The position numbers were made by a program, and so were the translations under genes. The notes below the pieces were generated by a model. It was not told the DNA's origin. It saw only the letters and a list, made by a program, of their open reading frames with translations, and searched no databases. This document shows positions 44,767-53,970 of a DNA stretch of 63,296 bases, piece by piece. Position 1 is the first letter of the stretch. Every line of letters starts with the position of its first letter. The DNA is from JBLHHI01 sp047614125 (lineage in GTDB: Bacteria > Bacteroidota > Bacteroidia > NS11-12g > UBA9320): NCBI GenBank assembly GCA_047614125.1, contig JBLHHI010000001.1, forward strand, positions 1 to 63,296. Direction: 5' to 3'.

Positions 44767-45729
44767 TTATTTCATAGTTATTCCGCGTTTATCAATCGTA
44801 TAGGCAGTACATATACCATATCCATTTTCTATGTTATTTGGAATCTGCGATGAAATCGCAAATGGGCCACCAAAAATTGGACGATTTAAGCTGGTAGCCA
44901 CCAGGAAGTCGTAGTTTGTTTTGGAGAGATTTCGAACTTCTATTTCCAACGATACAACCGCACTTTTCTTAATGGTTTTCTGAAGGTTATACGAATTAAT
45001 GTTCAGATCAAGTGTAAAGGCTTGACCATTAAAAATCAAATCATTAAAGATCTCAAAACTCGTGTTGATTGAAACAATGTTGTTGTCGGAAAAGAAGATT
45101 TTCCCCACGCTTTCAACCGGAAGATTTTCAATAATTAGGGATGAATCAATAATTTTCTGTGTAACGGAATGCCGTCGATAATTCCATCGATATGCACGCA
45201 GCTGAACGAAGTAATAGTTGCTCACAAGAGGTTCATCAAAAAAACCGATTCGCAGACCGAGATTGTTCCCAATCCTTCCAAGTGTATCAAATTGATGTAG
45301 AATCATCTTTCCGGGCAGCTTTTCTCTACAAATTACCTTTGGATAGGGTTCCTTACTTATTTCCACACGAATGGAATCGTTTGCATGGGGAACAAAAGTA
45401 CTAAGAGCATGCCCGTGCGAATTTGTCTTTAGCTCTTCAATAAAGGTGTCATTCAAGAAAAACTTGACCGTTGCATTAGCAAGGTATTGTACATTCGTAT
45501 CTTCCGTAATGAACTGACTTACAGAAGCTTGTACTCTAATTTTTTGATGTTCTACGATATCTACCCCAACCACTATTTTGCGCTCACTATCTTTTGTTCT
45601 AAATACAAGATCTTGATTGCAGGAAGTGAATATTCCCAGACTAAAAAACCAAATCACGAAAAGACCAGCCAAACCTTTGTTCGGAGTTGTAAATGGATGG
45701 TATGACAAAGTTTTAAAAAGCAACGGCAT
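44767..45729 (-). CDS. DUF4249 outer-membrane lipoprotein partner of the TonB receptor
   Basis: 320 residues. A lipoprotein signal ends at about residue 37 (LGIFTSC). The rest is beta-rich with the DUF4249 pattern: KIVVGVDIVEHQKIRVQASVS, ATVKFFLNDTFIEEL and NYYFVQLRAYRW. DUF4249 proteins commonly follow STN-containing TonB receptors in Bacteroidota. The start overlaps the receptor 3' end by 17 nt, so the two are coupled. The function is not established; surface capture of the ligand is a fair guess. Confidence 0.8.
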   Translation of the reverse strand: MPLLFKTLSYHPFTTPNKGLAGLFVIWFFSLGIFTSCNQDLVFRTKDSERKIVVGVDIVEHQKIRVQASVSQFITEDTNVQYLANATVKFFLNDTFIEELKTNSHGHALSTFVPHANDSIRVEISKEPYPKVICREKLPGKMILHQFDTLGRIGNNLGLRIGFFDEPLVSNYYFVQLRAYRWNYRRHSVTQKIIDSSLIIENLPVESVGKIFFSDNNIVSINTSFEIFNDLIFNGQAFTLDLNINSYNLQKTIKKSAVVSLEIEVRNLSKTNYDFLVATSLNRPIFGGPFAISSQIPNNIENGYGICTAYTIDKRGITMK

Positions 45730-48301
45730 AATTTATGGAAGGCAAGATTGGCAAAATGGAAATGGGTTGAAAAATTACACCTCCCGTTCCTGTAACAACG
45801 GAATTTACATAAAATACATTGTTTTGGTCGTATGCATTATAGAGCGAAAAGCTCCATGTCTGCTTGGCCTCTCCCACCATCTTTGTAAAATGCACACCTA
45901 TGTCAAGTCGGTGATAGGCTGGAACTTTAAGATTGTTTTTACCTCCATATTGTTGGATGAAATGATATTTCCCATCATTGAAGACCACATATTGTGTTTC
46001 TGGTGCCGTTAGATAATGTCCCGAGGCGTAAGTCCAGGTTGCGCCCCAACGCACATTTTTAGAGGGTTCGTAATTTACGACAATGTTAAAATCATGTCTC
46101 CGATCAAACTGAAAGGGAAACCATTCACCTTCATTCAGTTCGGCTATGGAACGCTCCGATTTCGAAAGACAGTATGATGCCCAACCATTCAGCTTACCCT
46201 TTTCCTTTTTCATCATAAATTCCATGCCGAAGGAACGACCATTGCCCGTCCAAAGTGCATTTTCCCATTCAGAAACAAAATCCACAATTCCACTTTTCAA
46301 CTCAACTACTTGTTCAAAGTCTTTATAGAATACGTCGGCTTTTAGACTCAGCTCTTTTTTTAAATGGCTGGAATATCCAATTGAATAATGATGACATTGT
46401 TGCGGTGAAATCATTCGGTCGGCCGGAACCCAAATATCAATGGGTATTCCGATGAGATTATTTGGAACCGAAATGATGAATTGTGCCGTTTTAGCATAAC
46501 TCAGCTCAAATCGGTTGCGACTGTTAATGGCATAGCTCAAGCTGACCCGTGGTTGTATTCGCAGAAAGCTGGTGTCGTTATCAAAGTTGGCCACATGAAG
46601 TCCAACTAAGGATTTCAATTTCCCGAACCTCGATTCGAGTTCAACGTACGATCGTTGCTCTTGTATTTCGCTTATCCTCGAATTGTATACGGTATCATAA
46701 AATATAAGGTCATTTTCCTGAAGAAAGTATTTCGAATTAGAGGGTCTAATTTGATGCCAAATATTTTCAATTCCAAAGTTAATTGCATGGGCCTTTTTTA
46801 ATGCCGATTCAAAATAAACACCTGATTTCCAATCACTTATAGTGCTAGAATAATCCAGCTCAGTGGTGCGTGAATATTCAACTGGGTTATTCCCAACCGT
46901 TAATCCAAAAAGATTTTTATGATTGAAATTATATCGAGTATATCCCAGTTTTACATGTAATTGTAGCGAACTCGTTAACCAGGTTTTCCAACCAGCAGAG
47001 GTTAAAAAATTTGCTTGAATGAATTCATCCTTATGCTCCTCACGCACTTCAAGATTGGTTGTATTTGATCGAATGTATCCTTTATCTCCGCCAATATAAG
47101 TTGTTAAATACATTTGACTGTTGTCGGAGAGTTTATGACGAATGGTACCCGTAACATCGTAAAAGAAATATTTAAAACGCTGCAGTTGGTTTTGAGATTG
47201 AATTTGTTCGTAAAAAAGCGGGAAAAAATCAGTGAAAGATCTGCGGCCGGAAAGCAAGATGGACGTACGGTCTTTGATCAATGGTCCTTCAACTGTTGCT
47301 TCAAATAAAACGGGATTAAAGTTAATTCGCGCCCGCCATTTATTAAAATCGCCGGGCCTGCTGTGCACATCCAATACAGACGAGAGTCTGCCACCATATT
47401 TAGCGGGAAATGCATTTTTATAAAACTCAAGACTTTGGATGCACCCTTCGCCAAATACCGAAAACAAGCCAAAAAGATGCATTGGGTTGTATAAATCCAT
47501 GCCATCAAACAAGACCAAATTTTGATCCTTCCCCCCTCCTCTCACTACCATGCCACCGTTTACCTCAACGGTGCTTTGCAGTCCTGGCACAAACCGAAGA
47601 GTGTTTAAAACACCCGGAGAACCGGCAATGGATGGAATTTTCTCCATTTCCCGCATGTTAATGCTGATGCTGCCCGTTTTACTTATGAAACGCAATGAGT
47701 CAAATACATGAATTACCGCTGTATTTAGCACAGGATTTGGCGTTAACTCAAAATTTAAAAGCTCTTCATTTTGATTGGTAATTTCAAATACTTTGGAATA
47801 GTATCCGGGATGGTAGATCGTAATTAAGGTTGGCCATTTATCGATGTAGAGTTGGAAATATCCATCGGAGTTGCTTTCTACCCAAAGATTGCCGTGTACC
47901 GCTAGTGCACCATTAATACTGGTTTTTGACTCTTGATCTAAGATTATTCCTCGAACGGCCGAAATGGGTTCTTTGACCCGCTTAAACAGTACCAGCGAGT
48001 TGGATCCAAGACACGAAAAGGAAATTTGTTGTGATCGCAAGATGCTGCTCAACACAAATCGAATGGAGCGATTATGAAAGGAAGAGGTTATTTTACTTTT
48101 GGCAAATACATCATTGGGATAGTTGAGTTTAATGCCTTCTTGTGAAGCCACTTTTTTAACAGCTTCTTCCAACTCTACTTCAACCCATTCTATGCTTATG
48201 TATTTATCAAGAAAATCGCATGAAGCTTGGGCACAAGCGTTGGCAGCCAATGCGAAAAATAAAAGGATAGATATTATGGAAGATTTCTCCCGAAAAAACA
48301 C
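45713..48301 (-). CDS. TonB-dependent receptor with STN signalling domain
   Basis: 862 residues. Signal peptide to about 24 (ANACAQA). An STN domain (about 25-105; VELEEAVKKVASQEGIKLNY) is the part that signals to FecR in FecA-like receptors. A carboxypeptidase-like beta-sandwich (about 110-190; SAVRGIILDQ) is next, then the plug (about 215-330; GSPGVLNTLRFVPGLQST, GGMVVRGGGKDQNLVLFDG). The beta barrel ends in aromatic-rich strands (NYAVAF). It imports an unknown ligand with TonB energy. The gene lies 9 nt after fecR. Confidence 0.92.
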   Translation of the reverse strand: MFFREKSSIISILLFFALAANACAQASCDFLDKYISIEWVEVELEEAVKKVASQEGIKLNYPNDVFAKSKITSSFHNRSIRFVLSSILRSQQISFSCLGSNSLVLFKRVKEPISAVRGIILDQESKTSINGALAVHGNLWVESNSDGYFQLYIDKWPTLITIYHPGYYSKVFEITNQNEELLNFELTPNPVLNTAVIHVFDSLRFISKTGSISINMREMEKIPSIAGSPGVLNTLRFVPGLQSTVEVNGGMVVRGGGKDQNLVLFDGMDLYNPMHLFGLFSVFGEGCIQSLEFYKNAFPAKYGGRLSSVLDVHSRPGDFNKWRARINFNPVLFEATVEGPLIKDRTSILLSGRRSFTDFFPLFYEQIQSQNQLQRFKYFFYDVTGTIRHKLSDNSQMYLTTYIGGDKGYIRSNTTNLEVREEHKDEFIQANFLTSAGWKTWLTSSLQLHVKLGYTRYNFNHKNLFGLTVGNNPVEYSRTTELDYSSTISDWKSGVYFESALKKAHAINFGIENIWHQIRPSNSKYFLQENDLIFYDTVYNSRISEIQEQRSYVELESRFGKLKSLVGLHVANFDNDTSFLRIQPRVSLSYAINSRNRFELSYAKTAQFIISVPNNLIGIPIDIWVPADRMISPQQCHHYSIGYSSHLKKELSLKADVFYKDFEQVVELKSGIVDFVSEWENALWTGNGRSFGMEFMMKKEKGKLNGWASYCLSKSERSIAELNEGEWFPFQFDRRHDFNIVVNYEPSKNVRWGATWTYASGHYLTAPETQYVVFNDGKYHFIQQYGGKNNLKVPAYHRLDIGVHFTKMVGEAKQTWSFSLYNAYDQNNVFYVNSVVTGTGGVIFQPISILPILPSINYAVAF

Positions 48302-48310
48302 ACGGTAAAT

Positions 48311-49285
48311 CTACTCAATAATGGAGAAGATTGTACCATTCTGAATAATTTTTACCTGCAATGCAGATTGTAAAATGGAAATAACTTCCTCATTATCAGA
48401 GTTGTTAAAGTCAAGTGTCACTTTTCGTTCAAGAAGATGTGGAATGTCGGTTGTAAATAAAAGACCTCGAACACTTTCCAATTGCTTGAAGACGGTTTTT
48501 AATGGGACGTTGTCAAATTTAAGAGTGAGATCAGTAAGCAGTTTGATCGCTTCCTCATTTAATATAGAACGTTCGATCACTCCACTTGATGCGATGAATG
48601 AAAGTTGTTCACCTGCAATTAAAGTCTGAGTCTGATAGCCAATCTGTACTTCTACTCTGCCGGTTTTAACACCAACAGTTGTGGAATGATCGTCTGTTCT
48701 AATGAGAAAAGTAGTTCCTTTAACAATGGCCTTGAGGTGGCTTGTAACCACCTCAAACGCCTTGTCCTTATCTGGTTTTACGACAAAAAAGGCCTCGCCG
48801 TCTAAACGTGAAATTCGTTTAGACTTGTTATAATTTTTATCTACTTCCAACGAAGTAGCGGAGTTAATAAATACGTGAGATCCATCTTCATAAGCGAATA
48901 ACACTGATGCGCTTTCATCCACCTTTACCAGTACGTCACTCGTAAAAGTTTCTTTGGTTACTTGATTAATAATCAACACACTCGCAATTAAAACGATGCC
49001 AACTGCGGCAACATTTCTCCATGCGTTCCACATCGATTTTTTTGGTACGATGGATGTGATTTTGTTTTGTTTGGTTAGTGATTCAAACTGTTCGAACGAT
49101 GCCTTAGCATCAAAAACAAGTTCATCATTTGAGAAAACATTCGATGTTGCCATCCAAATCGCTTTGCACTCTTCAAAGGCTTTATTTAATGCTGCGTCTG
49201 TTTTTAACGCTGCATCAAATTCATCCTGTTCTTTGAGGTTGAGTTCCCCAGAGAGGCGTTTCGATATGTTTTCTTTATAATTCAA
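48311..49285 (-). CDS. FecR-family anti-sigma factor
   Basis: 324 residues. The cytoplasmic N-domain (about 1-85) is a helical sigma-binding part; one membrane helix lies at about 89-107 (VAAVGIVLIASVLIINQ); the periplasmic FecR domain has DGSHVFINSATSLEVDKNY and LDGEAFFVV, and a DUF4974 (STN-like) end has LKFDNVPLKTVFKQLE and VTLDFNNS. In this type of system it holds the sigma factor until the receptor STN domain reports ligand. Its N-domain is complete, so the short extra frame upstream is not a broken part of it. Confidence 0.93.
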   Translation of the reverse strand: MNYKENISKRLSGELNLKEQDEFDAALKTDAALNKAFEECKAIWMATSNVFSNDELVFDAKASFEQFESLTKQNKITSIVPKKSMWNAWRNVAAVGIVLIASVLIINQVTKETFTSDVLVKVDESASVLFAYEDGSHVFINSATSLEVDKNYNKSKRISRLDGEAFFVVKPDKDKAFEVVTSHLKAIVKGTTFLIRTDDHSTTVGVKTGRVEVQIGYQTQTLIAGEQLSFIASSGVIERSILNEEAIKLLTDLTLKFDNVPLKTVFKQLESVRGLLFTTDIPHLLERKVTLDFNNSDNEEVISILQSALQVKIIQNGTIFSIIE

Positions 49286-49322
49286 TTAAATTTTTTCTTT
49301 TACCAATGCACAACCAAATGTT

Positions 49323-49472
49323 TTAGATCAAGCTAACCTGACCTTTTAAGTAATTTAACGTGTTTTCGTTTTGTGGACTTTCCCGCAGCCAGATGTTCAA
49401 TTCTTCACATTCTTCGCTGGTACATTGGTTGGTTAAGTACCTCAAAATCAAATTTCCTTGCAAATAATTCAT
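49323..49472 (-). CDS. Stand-alone mini-protein resembling a FecR N-terminal anti-sigma domain
   Basis: 49 residues from the ATG at 49472; a GTG at 49508 would add 12 residues. LILRYLTNQCTSEECEELN and IWLRESPQNENTL fit the start of FecR proteins (LxRYLxGxxSxEExxxLxxWLxxSPxN). There is no membrane helix and no FecR domain. It lies between the sigma gene (88 nt) and the full fecR (37 nt), in another frame than fecR. Both it and FecR start MNY. Cys17 and Cys22 are notable. It may be a soluble second anti-sigma factor, or a remnant of a duplicated fecR. Confidence 0.55.
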   Translation of the reverse strand: MNYLQGNLILRYLTNQCTSEECEELNIWLRESPQNENTLNYLKGQVSLI

Positions 49473-49560
49473 AATTCCGGAATTGTACAGGTAGAACACA
49501 TTAACCACCTTCCACCCCTACTCTCATTTCAAATAATATTGTAAAGCGCTGATTATCAAA

Positions 49561-50043
49561 CTAAAAAACTTTACTTCTAAGATATTTCAACGCCTTCGAA
49601 ATTTGATTTTCAACCGTCTTCGTAGAAATATCAAGTAAGTCGGCTATTTCTTTATACGACATTTCTTCGTTCCTGCTTAAGTAGAATACGTATCGACATC
49701 GTTCGGGTAGGTTTTGTACCAAAATTTTTATCTTGTCTTCTAAGTCTTGCACTGCATGATCCACTTCGTGTGCATTGCTGATATTCAAATCAGCGGCTTC
49801 CAATTCAGTAAAAACTGCTTTCTTTCGGTTTGCATTCAGTGCTGAATTTTTAACAGAGGCAAAAAGGTAAGACTTCACCGCAGCTTCGCTTTGATTTAAG
49901 ATGAGTTTATCGCCTTCCCAAATTTTTAAAAAAACGGATTGAACAATGTTCTTAGCCTCTTCTACATCAGAACAGTAGAAATTTGCAAAGCGGCAAAGCG
50001 GTGCAAAAAACTTGAGATATATCGATTTAAAAACGGCCTCCAA
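49561..50043 (-). CDS. ECF sigma factor (FecI-like, sigma-70 region 2/4)
   Basis: 160 residues. Region 2: PLCRFANFYCSDVEEAKNIVQSVFLKIW. Region 4: LPERCRYVFYLSRNEEMSYKEIADLLDIS with TKTVENQISKAL. The first codon is TTG at 50043; no ATG lies in frame between the upstream stop and region 2, so a rare start is needed. It heads the locus with the mini anti-sigma gene, fecR, the TonB receptor and DUF4249, and should drive the receptor operon and perhaps itself. Confidence 0.9.
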   Translation of the reverse strand: MEAVFKSIYLKFFAPLCRFANFYCSDVEEAKNIVQSVFLKIWEGDKLILNQSEAAVKSYLFASVKNSALNANRKKAVFTELEAADLNISNAHEVDHAVQDLEDKIKILVQNLPERCRYVFYLSRNEEMSYKEIADLLDISTKTVENQISKALKYLRSKVF

Positions 50044-50136
50044 AGATTCTAGTTTCCTGCAAAAATGAACTTAAAAGTTGATTCCGCACATATTTTTTAA
50101 TCCATGCCAAGCACATTTAAGTCTAAAAATCTAGAA

Positions 50137-50168
50137 CAAAAAGCCCCGTTAGTTTATCCAACGGGGCC
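50137..50168 (-). terminator. Intrinsic terminator after the second T9SS cargo gene
   Basis: On the minus strand GCCCCGTT (50167-50160) pairs with AACGGGGC (50150-50143), loop of 9 nt, followed by TTTTTG. It separates the cargo gene from the sigma locus. Confidence 0.88.
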
Positions 50169-50207
50169 TTGTTAATTCCTGAAAGTCAAATATTTATAAC
50201 CAATTTC

Positions 50208-51404
50208 TTATAAGCGCACCAGTTTTTTGGTAAAGCTCTGGCCTTCTTTTTCAAAGCGAAGCATATACGTGCCAGCCTCTAGATTTAAGGTGTTATAAGC
50301 CTTCAAACTTGCATTTTCAACCACCACTCTTCCGGTTATATCCACAACAGTTAAAGTAGTTCCAACAAGCGTTGTTCCTTCAATTACAACATCACGGTTT
50401 AGACTTGGGTTAGGATAGATTTTAACATCTTGTCCAAGATCTTCTACCGAAACATTTGGACTGGAAATATGGAAATAGAAGTAATACGACTGATCATAAT
50501 TATTCCAAGCATGTCCTGGTATGTAACGATCATTCCAAACTAAGCTGGTATAACGCGACGACCGGTTGGCCATTAATCCTGTGCTATAATCTTCTGACGT
50601 TAAAAGTGTTTTGCCATTATCGTGGTAGCGCGCGGCTTTAAAATGGTTGAGTTGCTTCTTTGGAGGAGTTTCCCAATCAAATTCAATGGTATCTCCATCT
50701 TCGTATGCATATCCGGGTATAAACGAAATAGTAGCTGCACAAAGTCCATTTGCAGGAACATTCATTCCGCCGTTTGGAACGGCAACCGTAATTACTCCGA
50801 AAGTTCCTTCTGAATAATTTGAGGTGTCTGCATCTGTTAAAAAATATCGCATTTCGCTGGTGGCACTTGATCCTTTATTTAACGTCTTGCTGTAATCCAC
50901 CGTTGCCGTATTGCGCTGACTGCTGGACAAGCGTGTTCTTTGAACCTTGTCGTCGTTGTAAAACTGAATAACCAACGTGTCTACCGAACCTGGAATTCTT
51001 CGACCATATTGGTATAAGAATGCAACAGAATCAACTAAGTACGGGTTGAATTCGGACAAGGCAGGTTGATCAAACAAATAAACATCATCTTTAGGGTCAA
51101 AAATTTGTCCAATGCTGTGGGTTCCTGTTCTGCCCAGCTGAACCCCACCGGCTCCATCGCCATATAACTGATTTAATAACGTATCCGGGAATAGGGTGGC
51201 ATTCGTAATCCTGGTGTAAGTTACCCCGAAATCTGCTGAATTTGAAATGAAGTCGTACCAGTCGGTAACAACTCGTTTTCCCAGTTTGTAAGGAATTGCA
51301 TCCGAAGATTCAATCAATCCTCGTTCCGATTCTAACATTTGCTGCGCACTTGTTGTTAGCGTTAAGCCAAATACAACAAAGCTTAAGAGTACTATTTTTT
51401 TCAT
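50208..51404 (-). CDS. Secreted T9SS cargo protein of unknown function (paralogue of 22796-24139)
   Basis: 398 residues from the ATG at 51404, where a clear signal peptide starts (MKKIVLLSFVVFGLTLTTSAQQ-like, cut near 19). A longer frame to 51506 would bury it. Central beta-rich region: IFDPKDDVYLFD, VDSVAFLYQYGRR, VDTLVIQFYND. T9SS tail: VKIYPNPSLNRDV, VVDITGRVVVE, AGTYMLRFEK, ending KKLVRL. The shared middle region shows common descent with the other cargo protein. Confidence 0.82.
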   Translation of the reverse strand: MKKIVLLSFVVFGLTLTTSAQQMLESERGLIESSDAIPYKLGKRVVTDWYDFISNSADFGVTYTRITNATLFPDTLLNQLYGDGAGGVQLGRTGTHSIGQIFDPKDDVYLFDQPALSEFNPYLVDSVAFLYQYGRRIPGSVDTLVIQFYNDDKVQRTRLSSSQRNTATVDYSKTLNKGSSATSEMRYFLTDADTSNYSEGTFGVITVAVPNGGMNVPANGLCAATISFIPGYAYEDGDTIEFDWETPPKKQLNHFKAARYHDNGKTLLTSEDYSTGLMANRSSRYTSLVWNDRYIPGHAWNNYDQSYYFYFHISSPNVSVEDLGQDVKIYPNPSLNRDVVIEGTTLVGTTLTVVDITGRVVVENASLKAYNTLNLEAGTYMLRFEKEGQSFTKKLVRL

Positions 51405-51453
51405 TCTATTTTTTTTCGTAATTGAGTGCAAGTTAAGGCCATCCATAATATTT

Positions 51454-51891
51454 TCAAAGGGATATTTGATGCATAGTAGATGTTGCTCTATTCGTTTTAA
51501 CCTCACTACCTAACGAGCGCACAAACAACTCTGCTTCGCAAAAAACTATGCTCTTTCCAGCCTTAACTACCCTTCCTTTGGCAATCAATTCATCTCCTAT
51601 TCCCGGATTTAAAAAAGACACATTTAAATCGACGGTAACTACTCCAAAGTTTTTTGGAACAACGGTATATGCAGCGAAGCCCATCACGATGTCGGCTGCA
51701 GTTGCCATTACTCCGCCATGTACAAAGTAGTTTTGCTGCAGATGCTTTTCCTCTAAAACTAAGGCCCCTTCCACAACACCCAGTTCAATTTTGGTCAGGC
51801 GAAAACCGACGAGCTTCATAAAAAATTGTCGGGTTAACTTTTCTTCGATATCCGATTTGAAATCGGGATTTAAACATTTAAATGTGGTCAT
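51454..51891 (-). CDS. PaaI-type hotdog-fold thioesterase
   Basis: 145 residues. The hotdog motif is NYFVHGGVMATAADIVMG, then VTVDLNVSFLNPG. Relatives hydrolyse acyl- or aryl-CoA thioesters. Its start overlaps the TPR gene by 4 nt (ATGA), so the two form an operon. Confidence 0.85.
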   Translation of the reverse strand: MTTFKCLNPDFKSDIEEKLTRQFFMKLVGFRLTKIELGVVEGALVLEEKHLQQNYFVHGGVMATAADIVMGFAAYTVVPKNFGVVTVDLNVSFLNPGIGDELIAKGRVVKAGKSIVFCEAELFVRSLGSEVKTNRATSTMHQISL

Positions 51892-52208
51892 TCTTCGTCG
51901 TATAACATATTGTTGAGCGCAGTTTGCAATTCAGCCAGGTTGTGTTGCTCGCGCAGCCGCATCGTTAGCACAATGCCCTTTCGGTAAATTTCTTCCGCAC
52001 GTTCTTTATTCCCGAGCTTTTCAAAATACCTTCCATAGTGAAGATAGGTAGCAGAGTATTCGGGTTGATTCTTAATAAGTTGTGCAAAGATTTCTTGCGC
52101 CTCCTCCCCTCTTCCGGTCCCAATATATTCAATGGCAAGTGCGTAATTTAGGAAGGCATCTTGCGGTTCATTTTGCAAGAATTCTTTTAGCTGTTCTATT
52201 CTAGTCAA
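51888..52208 (-). CDS. Short TPR protein
   Basis: 106 residues from a TTG start; no in-frame ATG is available before the conserved part. Two or three TPR units: AFLNYALAIEYIGTGRGEEAQEIF, ATYLHYGRYFEKLGNKERAEEIY. It has no signal peptide. The partner is unknown. Diverges from etfB. Confidence 0.75.
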   Translation of the reverse strand: MTRIEQLKEFLQNEPQDAFLNYALAIEYIGTGRGEEAQEIFAQLIKNQPEYSATYLHYGRYFEKLGNKERAEEIYRKGIVLTMRLREQHNLAELQTALNNMLYDEE

Positions 52209-52235
52209 TGGATTTAAATCTTATCTTTTTTCGTG

Positions 52236-52243
52236 TAATTTTG
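52236..52243 (+). promoter_or_regulatory. Candidate -7 box of the etfBA operon (TAATTTTG)
   Basis: A perfect TAnnTTTG match with a predicted leader of about 23 nt before etfB. Confidence 0.5.
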
Positions 52244-52272
52244 CGGCACAAACAACTAAAGGTCCATATCCT

Positions 52273-53010
52273 ATGAACATATTAGTCTGCATTAGTGCAG
52301 TGCCAGATACAACTACAAAAATCACCTTTGTAGATAACAACACAAAATTCAATTCGGATGGTGTTCAGTACATCATAAACCCATACGATGAATTGGCCTT
52401 AACACGGGCTTTGGAGCTTACAGAAGCTCAAGGCGGGGAAGTGAGCATCGTAACGGTGGGCAACCAAAGTGTTGAGCCTGTTATGCGCAAGGCTTTGGCC
52501 ATTGGGGCACACAAGGCCTATCGAATAAATGCAGAACCGCTTGACGGCATGCACGTTGCTAAGGCTATTTCCACCACCTTAGGGGGAAATGGATATGATT
52601 TGATTTTAACTGGTAGAGAATCAATAGATTACAACGGTGGCCAAGTAGCAGGACTGTTGTCGGAATTATTGAATGCCAGCTTGGTTAACGTGGTTACTAG
52701 CATTGATTTAGAAGGCACTCAAGTAGTTGCCACACGTGACATTGACGGAGGAAAAGAAAAAGTTTCTTGCCCGTTGCCGGCCGTGCTTTCTGCCCAGAAA
52801 GATCTTTGCGAGCCAAGAATACCCAATATGCGTGGAATTATGCAGGCAAGATCCAAACCATTGGAGGTTTTAGAATACACAGAAGGATATTCACAAACGA
52901 GCTATGATTCGTACGAATTACCGCCAGCAAAAACCGGTGTGAAGCTCATAGATCCAAACGATGCAGGCGAGTTGATAAACTTATTACGAACTGAAAAGAA
53001 ATTGATATAG
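52273..53010 (+). CDS. etfB: Electron transfer flavoprotein beta subunit
   Basis: 245 residues. The ETF beta fold with AMP-binding features is visible: NPYDELALTRALEL, DLILTGRESIDYNGGQVAGLLSEL, ATRDIDGGKEKV and LPAVLSAQKDLCEPRIPNMRGIMQA. It works with EtfA to pass electrons from acyl-CoA dehydrogenases to the quinone pool. The etfA ATG follows at once after its stop. Confidence 0.95.
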   Translation: MNILVCISAVPDTTTKITFVDNNTKFNSDGVQYIINPYDELALTRALELTEAQGGEVSIVTVGNQSVEPVMRKALAIGAHKAYRINAEPLDGMHVAKAISTTLGGNGYDLILTGRESIDYNGGQVAGLLSELLNASLVNVVTSIDLEGTQVVATRDIDGGKEKVSCPLPAVLSAQKDLCEPRIPNMRGIMQARSKPLEVLEYTEGYSQTSYDSYELPPAKTGVKLIDPNDAGELINLLRTEKKLI

Positions 53011-53958
53011 ATGATACTGGTATTTGTAGAAACCGAAAATAATTCGGCCAAAAAAGCTTCTTTAGAAGCAATATGCTTGGGTTATCGTTTAGCGGAAAAA
53101 CTTGGCACTACGTGTTCTGCCGTAGTCATAGGATCGTGTGAAAACGATTTGGGAAAATATGGCGCCAATACCGTTATCTCGGTAAATGGTAGTGGCTATG
53201 ATTATTTTTCACCCGAAGCATATAGCGCAGCGATAAGTGAAGTTGCAAAGAAAAATGGTGCAACAACCCTAATTTTTGCTGGATCATACTCTGGTAAAAG
53301 CTTAGCTCCAAAGGTTGCTGTTAAATTGGAAGCCTCGTTAACAACCGGCGTAGTTGCTATGCCCGAAGTTAGCAGTGGTTTAAAAGTTCGTAAAACATGT
53401 TTTTCAAATAAGGCTTTTACCGAAGTTAGCGTCAATGCAGATGTGCGCGTTTTGAGCTTTGTACCAAACTCATTTGAAGTGGTAGAACAAGATGTTGCGG
53501 CAACTTCAGAAAGCTTTGCCTATGATGCAGAGTTGAGAACCAAATCGTTGGGCATTGATGTTGTAAAGGGAAAGATTCCTTTAACTGAGGCAGAATTGGT
53601 CGTTTCGGCAGGAAGAGGTTTAAAAGGACCAGAAAACTGGGGTATGATCGAAGAGTTGGCTGACCTTTTGGGAGCAGCAACGGCTTGTTCAAAACCAGTG
53701 AGCGACATGGGTTGGAGACCACACAGCGAACACGTTGGCCAAACTGGAATTACTATAAAACCAAATCTGTACATTGCAATCGGAATTTCGGGAGCAATAC
53801 AACATTTAGCTGGAGTTAGCAGCAGCAAGGTAATTTGTGTCATCAACACAGACCCAGAGGCACCTTTCTTTAAGGCGGCTGATTATGGCATTGTTGGAGA
53901 TGCTTTTGAAGTAGTACCTAAACTGATAGCTCAAGTAAAAGCGCTACAAGCGAGTTAA
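53011..53958 (+). CDS. etfA: Electron transfer flavoprotein alpha subunit
   Basis: 315 residues. The FAD-binding C-terminal domain shows VSAGRGLKGPENW, LGAATACSKPVSDMGW, GQTGITIKPNLYIAIGISGAIQH and INTDPEAPFFKAADYGIVGD. Directly follows etfB with no gap. The presence of fadD nearby at 55288 fits fatty acid oxidation. Confidence 0.95.
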   Translation: MILVFVETENNSAKKASLEAICLGYRLAEKLGTTCSAVVIGSCENDLGKYGANTVISVNGSGYDYFSPEAYSAAISEVAKKNGATTLIFAGSYSGKSLAPKVAVKLEASLTTGVVAMPEVSSGLKVRKTCFSNKAFTEVSVNADVRVLSFVPNSFEVVEQDVAATSESFAYDAELRTKSLGIDVVKGKIPLTEAELVVSAGRGLKGPENWGMIEELADLLGAATACSKPVSDMGWRPHSEHVGQTGITIKPNLYIAIGISGAIQHLAGVSSSKVICVINTDPEAPFFKAADYGIVGDAFEVVPKLIAQVKALQAS

Positions 53959-53970
53959 GCGTACAAAATC

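Noticed and set aside
49286..49508. Mini anti-sigma gene as the frameshifted 5' end of fecR
   Set aside because: FecR has its own complete N-domain, and the two frames are separated by a stop and 37 nt.
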